Source: DASVSE01 sp036399715
GTDB lineage: Bacteria; Bacteroidota; Rhodothermia; Rhodothermales; Rubricoccaceae
Direction of reading: 5' to 3'
Length of the DNA: 7,384 bases
NCBI GenBank assembly: GCA_036399715.1
Contig: DASWMO010000298.1
Span: 1-7,384 of the forward strand
Shown: piece by piece, positions 1 through 6,371 of the stretch
Position numbering within the stretch: the stretch's first letter is position 1
Layout of the letters: each line of letters begins with the position of its first letter
Notes under the pieces: generated by a model
Databases searched by the model: none
What the model saw: only the letters and a program-made list of their open reading frames with translations
What the model was told of the DNA's origin: nothing
Translations under genes and position numbers: made by a program

Positions 1-596
1 TCGAGCACGCGGCCCGTCGCGAGGTCCACGCGCCACAGCGACGGCCGGTACTCCTCGCAGATCCAGACCGTGCCGTCGCCCGCATCCGCGACGCCCTCGG
101 CGTCGAGGCCCCACGGGTCGGGCGCGAGTTGGGCGCCGTCCGGCCCCAGGGCGGTCTCGACGACGAGGTCGCCGCCGATGATGGCGCCGTCGGCGGCGAC
201 GGCCGAGGGCGGACGGCCTGATACCGGCCCTCCGTCGGGCGTAAGGATCGTGCGGCGCTCCGTCACGACGATCTCCTCGTCGTCGAAGCGGAGCAAGACG
301 AGGCTCGGGCGGTAGTCCGGGACGGGGAAGCGCTTGGCGGGTCGGCCCTCGGATGTGGCAGCATCGATATTCGGCCCCCGGTCGGTGACGGCGATAAAGC
401 GGCCGTCCGCGAGGCGGTCCAGGCCGGAGAGGCCGCCTTCGTGGACCTCGACGCCATCGACGGTGCCGAGCACGCGCGAGTCGTCGAACGTGTACAGGCC
501 GGGGGCGGGGAGCGAGGCGGCAGGTTCAGTGGGCACGGCGAGGCGCGGCGAGCAACCGGCAAGGGCAGCGGTGACGGTGAGGACGGCGAGACGCAT
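1..596 (-). CDS. Phytase-like/esterase-like family lipoprotein (N-terminal part, truncated by window edge)
   Basis: This reading frame is open from an ATG at 596-594 to the left edge, giving 198 codons without a stop; the C-terminus lies outside the window. The first 15 residues form a short lipoprotein signal ending in the lipobox ALAG-C (Cys15), so the protein is probably acylated and held in the periplasm or outer membrane. Residues about 54-75 (GGLSGLDRL, then DGRFIAVTDRGPN) and about 164-191 (GLDAEGVA, then VWICEEYRPSLWRVD) match the blade-like motifs of the phytase-like/esterase-like beta-propeller family (Pfam Phytase-like). The substrate is unknown; members are annotated as phytase-like without proven phytate activity. 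It is transcribed away from the tRNA-Ser gene with about 80 bases between them. No Shine-Dalgarno is visible (the upstream run is C/T-rich). The lipobox and motifs are seen directly, the family call rests on known patterns, and the location is inferred. Confidence 0.82.
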   Translation of the reverse strand, partial: MRLAVLTVTAALAGCSPRLAVPTEPAASLPAPGLYTFDDSRVLGTVDGVEVHEGGLSGLDRLADGRFIAVTDRGPNIDAATSEGRPAKRFPVPDYRPSLVLLRFDDEEIVVTERRTILTPDGGPVSGRPPSAVAADGAIIGGDLVVETALGPDGAQLAPDPWGLDAEGVADAGDGTVWICEEYRPSLWRVDLATGRVL

Positions 597-618
597 AGGG
601 GAGGGGAGGGCTTCGGGC

Positions 619-626
619 GCAATTCA
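619..626 (-). promoter_or_regulatory. Possible -7 promoter box for the phytase-like lipoprotein gene
   Basis: On the minus strand this reads TGAATTGC, a degenerate version of the TAnnTTG box seen ahead of other genes here. It lies 23 bases before the ATG, almost the same distance as the better-matching box ahead of the cytochrome gene. The second base deviates from consensus, so support is weak. Confidence 0.22.
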
Positions 627-661
627 CCCGGAGGCAGATTCCGACGGTCCGGTCGGCAGGG

Positions 662-669
662 TAGATTGA
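662..669 (+). promoter_or_regulatory. Candidate -7 promoter box for tRNA-Ser
   Basis: The octamer TAGATTGA ends 8 bases before the first base of the tRNA. It resembles the Bacteroidota primary-sigma -7 element (TAnnTTTG), and the spacing would put transcription start just ahead of the mature tRNA 5' end. The same box type occurs ahead of the S46 peptidase (930-937) and the cytochrome gene (minus, 3777-3784). I see no clear -33 TTG element. The octamer is seen; its function is inferred. Confidence 0.45.
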
Positions 670-677
670 GCGCCCCC

Positions 678-764
678 GGAGGGGTGCCAGAGAGGTCGAT
701 CGGGCCGGTCTCGAAAACCGGAGTACCCGCAAGGGTACCGTGGGTTCGAATCCCACCCCCTCCG
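678..764 (+). tRNA. tRNA-Ser, anticodon CGA
   Basis: This is a class II tRNA fold. The acceptor stem is GGAGGGG (678-684) paired with CCCCTCC (757-763), followed by discriminator G764. The anticodon stem CCGGT/ACCGG (705-709/717-721) encloses loop CTCGAAA with anticodon CGA at 712-714, which reads the UCG serine codon. The long variable arm is a perfect 5-bp hairpin, TACCC-GCAA-GGGTA (724-737), as expected for tRNA-Ser. The T arm is GTGGG-TTCGAAT-CCCAC (740-756). The D stem is weak in my pairing, with a probable A-C mismatch at its third pair. The 3' CCA is not encoded (the genome reads GCCG), so it must be added by CCA transferase. UCG is a plausible common serine codon in so GC-rich a genome. 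Confidence 0.96.
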
Positions 765-785
765 CCGGTGCACCAGCACCACACA

Positions 786-815
786 CCGCCCGCACGACGC
801 TGTCGCTGCGGGCGG
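786..815 (+). terminator. Hairpin downstream of tRNA-Ser, candidate terminator
   Basis: A perfect 9-bp stem, CCGCCCGCA (786-794) with TGCGGGCGG (807-815), encloses a smaller CGAC/GTCG stem (795-798/802-805) with a 3-base loop. It begins 21 bases after the tRNA 3' end, where transcription should stop. No run of T follows (the next bases are cgtcgtgttc), so it is not a classical intrinsic terminator; it may work with Rho or serve only as a 3' processing boundary. A competing stem, ACGACGC (794-800) with GCGTCGT (815-821), could also form. Confidence 0.4.
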
Positions 816-929
816 CGTCGTGTTCGGCCACGTCGCCCGACCGACCGCGCGACGCGACGCCGGCACCGAGCGAGGCCCGAGACGCCCCGCGCATCCAAGA
901 CCCGAACCGGCGCACCGCGGCGGGCGTGC

Positions 930-937
930 TAGCTTGA
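930..937 (+). promoter_or_regulatory. Candidate -7 promoter box for the S46 peptidase gene
   Basis: TAGCTTGA lies 59 bases upstream of the chosen ATG at 997 and differs by one base from the box ahead of tRNA-Ser. It would give a leader of about 50 bases. Its place in otherwise T-poor intergenic DNA (765-996) makes it stand out. The -33 region shows nothing recognisable. Confidence 0.38.
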
Positions 938-996
938 CGCACGGCCCGCCCAGCGGCCCGTCCTCTCCGCCGTCTCGCACTGCCCTACCACGTCCG

Positions 997-3138
997 ATGC
1001 CGACTGTCCCACGTCCTCTCGCGCTCGCCTTCGCGCTGCTCAGCGCCGCGCCCGCACTCGCCCAGACAGGCGCAGGCCCGATGGCTGCCTCCCCGACGGC
1101 CGCGACCGACACCGTCACGGCCCGCCCGCTCGACGGCGGCAAGATGTGGCTCTTCGAGGAGCCGCCGGTGGAGTACCTCGCCGCGACCTACGGCTTCCAC
1201 CCGGACGACGCGTGGTTCGAGCATGCGCGTCTTGCGTCCCTCCGGATGCCCGGCTGCTCGGCGAGCTTCGTCTCGCCCCACGGCCTCGTCGCAACGAACC
1301 ACCACTGCGCCGAGGGCGCCGTCGTCGCCGTGGACCGCGGCGGTGAGGGCCTGCTCGACAACGGCTTCGCCGCGCGCCGCCTCGCCGACGAGCGGCCCGC
1401 GCCCGACATGACGATGGACCAAGTCGTCGGCATCGAGGATGTCACGGCCGAGATGACGGCCGCCGCCGACGCTGCGGCCTCGCCCGAGGCCCGGACGGCC
1501 GCCATCGAGGCGGCCACGGCCGCCGTCACGCAGCGCCTGCTCGCCGCCCGCGGCGTCACGTCGGCCGACGACCCGGCCGCGCCGTTCGTCGTCCAGGTCG
1601 TCGCTCTGTACAACGGAGGCCGCTACTCGGCCTACACCTTCCGCCGCTACCGCGATGTCCGCCTGGTGATGGCGCCCGAGCTACGCCTCGGCTCGTTCGG
1701 CGGCGACTACGACAACTTTACGTACCCGCGCTACGCCGCCGACTTCGCCTTTTTCCGCATCTACGGCGACGACGGCCAGCCGCTCGACTCGCCGGCCTAC
1801 TTCCCACTCTCGGATACGGGCGTCGCCCGCGACAGCGTCGTCTTCGTCGTCGGCAACCCGGGCTCGACGAGCCGCGGCCTGACCGTAGCCGAGCTCGAGA
1901 CGCTCCGCGACACCGAGCTTCCGGCCACCAACGAGTTTATCGACGCCCGCGTCTCGGCCCTCCTTGCCTACCTCGCGACGGGCACGGCGACGAACCCCGA
2001 CGGCGTGCGGGCGCAGATCCAGGGCCTCCGCAACAGCCAGAAGGCCTACCACGGCCGCTTGCGCGGCCTCCAGGACCCCGTCATCATCGCGCGCCGGCGC
2101 GCCGCCGAGCGCGACTTCCGGGCAGCCAGCCCCGAGGCGGGCGCGCTCATCGACCGCCAGGCCGCGCTCCAGACCGAGCGCCGCGCCTTCGCCCGCGAGG
2201 CGCGCGACCTCTCGACGCTCTTCAACCCGCGCTACGGCTCCGCGACGATGCTCCGCGCGCTCGCCGTCGCCCGCGGACGCTCGGTCGAGGCTGCGGCCGT
2301 CGCGGCGCGCCCCGAGCCGCTCGAACGGGCGTACCTCGCGGCCGAACTCGCCCAGATCCAGCGCTACCTCCTCGCCGAGCCGGGGATGAACCCCGACGAG
2401 ATGCCCAAGGCGTTCCAGGCGGGCGCCACGCCGCTCCAGATCGCGGACCGCCTGCTCGCCACATCTGCCGCCGCCCGGCCAGGCACGGCCCCGGGCGCCC
2501 CGGCCGACGACCCGGCCGTCCAGATCGCGGCCCGCCTGCTGCCGGACCTCGTGGCGTTCCAGGAGGCCGAAGCGCGCTTCGATGCCCGCGAGACCGAGCT
2601 CCGCCGCCTCATCGGCCGCGCCCGCTTCGCCGCCTTTGGCGCCGCTGTCCCGCCCGACGCCACGTTCTCGCTCCGCTTCACGGACGGCGTCGTGCAGGGC
2701 TACAGCTACAACGGGACCGAGGCGCCGCCGGTGACGACGCTCTTCGGCGTCTTCGACCGCTACCACAGCTTCTGCCAGGCCAGCGCCGGCGCGCCCGTCG
2801 TGACGGGCCCGAACGGCGAGGCGGCCTGCGACTGGCAGCTCCCGCAGCGCTGGCTCGACGCCGAGGATGACCTCGACCTGGCGACGCCGGTCAACTTCAC
2901 GTCGACGTCCGATACCATCGGCGGCAACTCGGGCTCGCCGGTCGTCAACCGCAGCCTCGAACTCGTCGGGCTGAACTTCGACCGGACCGTCGAGGGCCTC
3001 GTCCGCGACTACCTCTACGCGCCCGAGCGCGGCCGCAACGTCATGGTGGACGCCCGCTTCGTCCTCGAAGCGCTCCGCGAGGTCTACGACCTCGACCCGC
3101 TCGCCGAGGAACTCACCGAGGGCACGCTGCGGCGGTAG
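997..3138 (+). CDS. Secreted S46-family dipeptidyl-peptidase, DPP11-like specificity residue
   Basis: The product is a 713-aa serine exopeptidase that should release dipeptides from peptide N-termini in the periplasm; S46 members are typically around 700-720 aa. The ATG at 997 is chosen because it opens a clear signal peptide (MPTVPRP, hydrophobic run, ALA|Q cleavage after residue 22). The frame stays open upstream to 820, but that stretch is low-complexity and overlaps noncoding DNA. The chymotrypsin-like triad is visible: His103 in TNHHC (99-104, with Cys87 and Cys104), Asp249 in the DNFTYPRYAADF stretch, and Ser645 in GGNSGSP. Asp662-Arg663 (FDR) lies exactly 17-18 residues after the Ser, the position of Asp672/Arg673 in Porphyromonas gingivalis DPP11. 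Arg there goes with Asp/Glu at P1; Gly goes with the hydrophobic-preferring DPP7. The family Trp next to the substrate-binding Asn is Phe241 here. The gene appears monocistronic, bounded by a strong hairpin after the TAG. Family call is near certain; the specificity is inferred. Confidence 0.95.
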   Translation: MPTVPRPLALAFALLSAAPALAQTGAGPMAASPTAATDTVTARPLDGGKMWLFEEPPVEYLAATYGFHPDDAWFEHARLASLRMPGCSASFVSPHGLVATNHHCAEGAVVAVDRGGEGLLDNGFAARRLADERPAPDMTMDQVVGIEDVTAEMTAAADAAASPEARTAAIEAATAAVTQRLLAARGVTSADDPAAPFVVQVVALYNGGRYSAYTFRRYRDVRLVMAPELRLGSFGGDYDNFTYPRYAADFAFFRIYGDDGQPLDSPAYFPLSDTGVARDSVVFVVGNPGSTSRGLTVAELETLRDTELPATNEFIDARVSALLAYLATGTATNPDGVRAQIQGLRNSQKAYHGRLRGLQDPVIIARRRAAERDFRAASPEAGALIDRQAALQTERRAFAREARDLSTLFNPRYGSATMLRALAVARGRSVEAAAVAARPEPLERAYLAAELAQIQRYLLAEPGMNPDEMPKAFQAGATPLQIADRLLATSAAARPGTAPGAPADDPAVQIAARLLPDLVAFQEAEARFDARETELRRLIGRARFAAFGAAVPPDATFSLRFTDGVVQGYSYNGTEAPPVTTLFGVFDRYHSFCQASAGAPVVTGPNGEAACDWQLPQRWLDAEDDLDLATPVNFTSTSDTIGGNSGSPVVNRSLELVGLNFDRTVEGLVRDYLYAPERGRNVMVDARFVLEALREVYDLDPLAEELTEGTLRR

Positions 3139-3161
3139 CCGCGTCCACAGGTAAACCGGCT

Positions 3162-3202
3162 GAAGGGGAGAGGTAGGCCTGAGCAGCCTGCCTCTCCCCT
3201 TT
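3162..3202. terminator. Strong hairpin between convergent genes, probable bidirectional terminator
   Basis: A 16-bp stem pairs 3163-3178 (AAGGGGAGAGGTAGGC) with 3186-3201, with a single G-T wobble and a 7-base loop (ctgagca). It begins 24 bases after the S46 peptidase stop and lies 11 bases beyond the stop of the minus-strand cytochrome gene. On the plus strand the stem ends in TTT, giving a short U tract. On the minus strand the stem ends in CCCCTT and is followed by CAGCC, so termination that way is less classical. Position and symmetry favour a shared terminator. Confidence 0.82.
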
Positions 3203-3212
3203 GCGGGTTGCC

Positions 3213-3752
3213 CTATTCCGGCCGCAGCCCCGGGATCGGGGCGAACGACTGTGACGGGTAATCCGCCGGCGCCGCAGGCGTCTGGATCTGGATGAACCGG
3301 TGGCCCGAGCGCTTATGGCAGGCGTTGCAGCCGTCGAGCATCACCGCGTACGTCGAGTCGAAACGCGCGCGGTCGCCCGAGCGGGCCGCGGCGAGCAGAC
3401 GCTGGGCGCGCGGGAGGGCCACCTCGGCGGCGATCGCGCTCAGGTTGATGCCCTCGTCGACAATGCCACCGTCGATCAGGCGCTCGGTGTTTTCCTCGAT
3501 CTCGTGCGCGTAAAACGCCGCGAGCGGCCAGTTTTCTGCCTCGGCCGCCGTGTGCGCCTTCTCGGCGTAGCGCTGGTAGAAGACCATGTGGACGAGCAGC
3601 TGCTGCGCGTTCGCCTCTCCCGCCGCGCGCAGTTCGGCGCCGCGGGCCTCGGGCGAGGCGACCTCGGGGCGGAAGACGGCGAACAGCGACGTCAGGACGG
3701 CAAACAGGGCGACCAGCAGGGCGCTGGCGGCGACGACGGACGAGCGGTTCAT
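3213..3752 (-). CDS. Membrane-anchored monoheme c-type cytochrome (cytochrome c'-like)
   Basis: This 179-aa protein has an N-terminal hydrophobic segment at about residues 7-27 (signal anchor or uncleaved signal, no good AxA site), putting the rest in the periplasm. The middle (about 33-135) is helix-forming and Ala/Glu-rich. The only heme motif is CNACH (142-146), near the C-terminus and followed by KRSGHRFIQI. A helical bundle with a C-terminal CxxCH is the layout of cytochrome c'-type proteins, and the GHRFI continuation is common in small monoheme cytochromes of Bacteroidota. Covalent heme attachment by the cytochrome c maturation system is expected. Electron partner and ligand are unknown; His55, Met56, His83 and His151 are possible axial or pocket residues. 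The gene diverges from the acyl-CoA oxidase gene and converges on the S46 peptidase. No Shine-Dalgarno is seen. A heme c protein is well supported; the c' subfamily is tentative. Confidence 0.87.
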   Translation of the reverse strand: MNRSSVVAASALLVALFAVLTSLFAVFRPEVASPEARGAELRAAGEANAQQLLVHMVFYQRYAEKAHTAAEAENWPLAAFYAHEIEENTERLIDGGIVDEGINLSAIAAEVALPRAQRLLAAARSGDRARFDSTYAVMLDGCNACHKRSGHRFIQIQTPAAPADYPSQSFAPIPGLRPE

Positions 3753-3776
3753 CGAGCGGGGAGACGCGAGGGTGCG

Positions 3777-3784
3777 CCAATCTA
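3777..3784 (-). promoter_or_regulatory. Candidate -7 promoter box for the cytochrome gene
   Basis: On the minus strand this reads TAGATTGG, seven of eight bases identical to the box ahead of tRNA-Ser. It ends 24 bases before the ATG at 3752, giving a short leader. It lies in the 135-base divergent region (3753-3887), in which I see no matching box facing the acyl-CoA oxidase gene. Confidence 0.42.
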
Positions 3785-3803
3785 GACCGGATCCAGATTC
3801 CCG

Positions 3804-3840
3804 GCAGTCGGCACGGAGAAATCACGCCGCACTGCGGCAC
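3804..3840. promoter_or_regulatory. Imperfect direct repeat and 13-base palindrome in divergent intergenic region
   Basis: GCAGTCGGCAC (3804-3814) and GCACTGCGGCAC (3829-3840) are near-repeats 25 bases apart. The second overlaps a perfect palindrome, GCCGCA-C-TGCGGC (3826-3838), which starts 62 bases before the acyl-CoA oxidase ATG. This could be an operator shared by the two divergent genes, but short G/C palindromes arise often by chance in such DNA. Confidence 0.18.
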
Positions 3841-3887
3841 CTTTCCTGCGCATTCCGGTACGCCCGCCATCACACCGCTGTCCTCCG

Positions 3888-6371
3888 ATGCCCACGCACC
3901 CCACCGCAGACCTCGGCCCCGCCGACCTCGGCCCGGACGACCTCCCCGCCGGCCTCGCGGCCGTCCTCCCGTTCCTCTACGTCGCCTGGGCCGACGGCCG
4001 CCTCACGGCTGACGAGGTCGACGCGATCCGGACGCACGTCGTCGCGCAGCCGTGGCTGACGGACGGCGAGCGCGAGCGCCTCGCGTCCTTTCTCGACCCG
4101 TCTGCCCCGCCCGACGCCGCGACCGTTCACGGGTGGGCACAGACGCTCCGCGAGACGCTCCCGACCGTCCCGACCGAGGCCCGCGCCTCGCTCGCCGCGC
4201 TCGGCTCGGCCCTCGCGACGCTCTCGCTCACCGGCGACGGCTCGGGCGCGGACCCCGAGATCCGCGCCGCGCTCGACGAGATCGAGCGCGCGCTCGGCCT
4301 TGACGGCGCCGAGGAGGTCCGTGAGATGGAGCCCCACGCGTCCGATCCCGGCCCGCCGGCCCTCCCGCCGGCCGTCCCGCCTGCGTTCGATGTGGCTGCC
4401 CTCCAGGCCGTCCTCGACGGGCCCCGCGGGGCCGTCCGCGACCGCGTTCGCGCCCTCCTCCAGGACCCGGCCTTCGCCTACCCCGAGCCGGGCATCTCCA
4501 AGGAGGCCTACCGCGAACTCGTCCTCGGCTGGACCAAGCGCCTCGCCGACGCCGGCCTCGGCCGCCTCGCGTTCCCCGTCGCCGTCGGCGGCGGGGCGAG
4601 CATCGGGGACTTTATCGCGGCCTTCGAGACGCTCGCGTTCCACGACCTCAGCCTCGTCGTGAAGTACGGCGTCCAGTTCGGGCTGTGGGGCGGGTCCGTG
4701 CAGCAGCTCGGCGGTGAGGCGCAGCGTGCCCGCCTGCTGCCTGAGATCGGCAGCCTCGCCCTCCCCGGCGCCTTCGCGATGTCCGAGCGCGCCCACGGCT
4801 CCAACGTCCGCGACCTCCAGACGACGGCGACGTTGGACCGCGAAACCGACGAGTGGATCATCCAGACGCCGACCGCGCGCGACCATAAAGAGTGGATCGG
4901 CAACGCCGCGGCGCACGCACGTATGGCGACGGTCTTCGCGCAGCTCGTCATCGACGGCGAGGGCTACGGCGTCCACGCCTTCCTCGTGCCCCTCCGCGAC
5001 GATGCCGGCCAGATCCTGCCCGGACTCCGCATCGAGGACTCTGGCCACAAGATGGGCCTCAACGGCGTCGACAACGGCCGCATCTGGTTCGACGGCGTGC
5101 GGATTCCGCGGACGGACCTGCTGGATCGCTTCGCGCAGGTCGGCCCGGACGGGACCTACACGAGCCCCATCGCGAGCGAGGGCAAGCGCTTTTTCGTGAT
5201 GCTCGGCACGCTCGTCGGCGGCCGCATCGCCGTCGGGAGCGCAGCCAACTCGGCCGCCCGCGCGGGCCTAACGATCGCCGTCCGCTACGGCGCGCGGCGG
5301 CGCCAGTTCGGGCCGTCCGGCGGGCCCGAGGTGCCGCTGATGGACTACCTAAGCCACCAGCGCCGCCTGCTCCCGCTCGTGGCGAAGAGTACGGGCCTGA
5401 CGTTCGCGCTCCACGACCTCGCCGAGCGCTTCGCGAGCCTCCCCGAGGGCGGCGACACCCGCGAGACCGAGTCCGACGCGGCCGCCCTCAAGGCGCTCGC
5501 CTCGTGGCACGCCACGCGCTCCCTGCAGGAAGCCCGCGAGGCGACCGGCGGCGAGGGCTACCGCTGGACGTCCCGCATCGCGCACCGCAAGGCCGACGCC
5601 GACATCTTTACGACGTTCGAGGGCGACAACACGGTCCTGATGCTGCAGGTCGCAAAGGGCCTGCTCGCGAACTACCAGCGCGAGTTCCACGACCTCAACG
5701 TGTCGGGCATCGTCCGCTTTCTCCGCGACCGTGCCGACGCCCGCCTCGGCGAGGTCAACCCGGTCCTGCGGCGCAACGCCGCGCCCGAGCACCTCCTCAG
5801 CCCGGCGTGGCACCGCAGCCTCTTCGAGCGCCGCGAGCGCCAGCTGCTCGTCTCGGCTGCGGCCCGCCTCAAGGGCCGCATCGACCGAGGCACGGACTCG
5901 TTCGACGCCTTCGTCGACGTGCAGGACCACCTGCTCGCACTCGCCAACGCCCACGGCGAGCGCCTCGTACTGGAAGCGTTCCAGGCCGCCGTCGAGCGGA
6001 CCGACGACCCGACGCTGCGAAACGTCCTCTCGCTCCAGTGCGCCCTCTACGCGCTGACGCGCATCGAGGCCGACCGCGCGTGGTTCCTGGAGCAGAGCCT
6101 GTTCGAGGGCAACGTCGCCAAGACCGTCCGCACGCAGGTCAACGTGCTGCTCGGGCGCCTGCGCCCGGTCGCGGTCGAGTGCGTCGACGCGTTCGGCATC
6201 CCCGACGCGCTCCTCGGCTCCGACATCGCCGCCGGCATCGACGCGCCCGCCGGCCCGCCGGACGTTCCGCCGACGCCGCCCGAGGTCCCCGTCACCGACG
6301 GCATCCCGGTCGGCGCCGGGCCGGTCGGACAGGCCGCGACGGCCCCTAATGCCATGCCGGCTGCCGTATGA
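3888..6371 (+). CDS. Acyl-CoA oxidase/dehydrogenase with N-terminal TerB-like domain
   Basis: This 827-aa flavoenzyme should introduce the trans-2 double bond into acyl-CoA, the first step of beta-oxidation. Residues about 17-75 carry a TerB-like helical pattern (AWADGRLTADEV, 33-44), with more helices to about 145. A Pro-rich linker (about 150-165) leads to a complete acyl-CoA oxidase-type core. Its marks are FAMSERAHGSNV (296-307), the LQTTATLD strand, the GYGVHAFLVPLRD and GHKMGLNGVDNG stretches, RIPRTDLLDRFAQV, and FAD-contact RRQFG. Glu551 in REATGGEGY aligns with the catalytic base of peroxisomal acyl-CoA oxidases, followed by FEGDNTVLMLQ. The C-terminal oxidase domain runs to about 780 (DAFGIPDALLGSDI), then a Pro/Ala/Gly-rich tail to 827. 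Typical oxidases are about 650-700 aa; the excess is mainly the TerB-like part. Whether O2 (giving H2O2) or an electron-transfer flavoprotein is the acceptor cannot be read here. The stop overlaps the next gene's start (ATGA). Confidence 0.93.
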   Translation: MPTHPTADLGPADLGPDDLPAGLAAVLPFLYVAWADGRLTADEVDAIRTHVVAQPWLTDGERERLASFLDPSAPPDAATVHGWAQTLRETLPTVPTEARASLAALGSALATLSLTGDGSGADPEIRAALDEIERALGLDGAEEVREMEPHASDPGPPALPPAVPPAFDVAALQAVLDGPRGAVRDRVRALLQDPAFAYPEPGISKEAYRELVLGWTKRLADAGLGRLAFPVAVGGGASIGDFIAAFETLAFHDLSLVVKYGVQFGLWGGSVQQLGGEAQRARLLPEIGSLALPGAFAMSERAHGSNVRDLQTTATLDRETDEWIIQTPTARDHKEWIGNAAAHARMATVFAQLVIDGEGYGVHAFLVPLRDDAGQILPGLRIEDSGHKMGLNGVDNGRIWFDGVRIPRTDLLDRFAQVGPDGTYTSPIASEGKRFFVMLGTLVGGRIAVGSAANSAARAGLTIAVRYGARRRQFGPSGGPEVPLMDYLSHQRRLLPLVAKSTGLTFALHDLAERFASLPEGGDTRETESDAAALKALASWHATRSLQEAREATGGEGYRWTSRIAHRKADADIFTTFEGDNTVLMLQVAKGLLANYQREFHDLNVSGIVRFLRDRADARLGEVNPVLRRNAAPEHLLSPAWHRSLFERRERQLLVSAAARLKGRIDRGTDSFDAFVDVQDHLLALANAHGERLVLEAFQAAVERTDDPTLRNVLSLQCALYALTRIEADRAWFLEQSLFEGNVAKTVRTQVNVLLGRLRPVAVECVDAFGIPDALLGSDIAAGIDAPAGPPDVPPTPPEVPVTDGIPVGAGPVGQAATAPNAMPAAV

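Noticed and set aside
678..764. tRNA-Ser as an integration (att) site for a mobile element
   Set aside because: No integrase, no repeat of the tRNA 3' end elsewhere in the window, and no change of composition on either side.
263..898. Minus-strand frame of 211 codons crossing the tRNA gene
   Set aside because: It runs through tRNA-Ser and is out of phase with the well-supported phytase-like lipoprotein frame.
820..996. N-terminal extension of the S46 peptidase from an upstream ATG
   Set aside because: It would bury a good signal peptide 59 residues inside the protein, and the extension is Arg/Pro-rich with no family match; it also spans the candidate promoter box.
1681..2766. Long minus-strand open frame (361 codons) opposite the S46 peptidase
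   Set aside because: Same shadow effect; no recognisable domain, and the plus strand encodes catalytic motifs throughout.
3900..3945. Short tandem repeat encoding DLGPADLGPDD at the oxidase N-terminus
   Set aside because: Only about two imperfect 15-base units; consistent with a flexible low-complexity leader, not a distinct repeat element.
3870..5048. Long minus-strand open frame (392 codons) opposite the acyl-CoA oxidase
   Set aside because: It is an antisense shadow made by GC-rich codon bias; the plus-strand frame has unambiguous oxidase motifs and the antisense product is low-complexity Arg/Gly/Glu-rich.
4892..6349. 485-codon plus-strand frame overlapping the oxidase out of phase
   Set aside because: The product is almost wholly Arg/Pro/Ala, typical of the wrong frame in GC-rich coding DNA.
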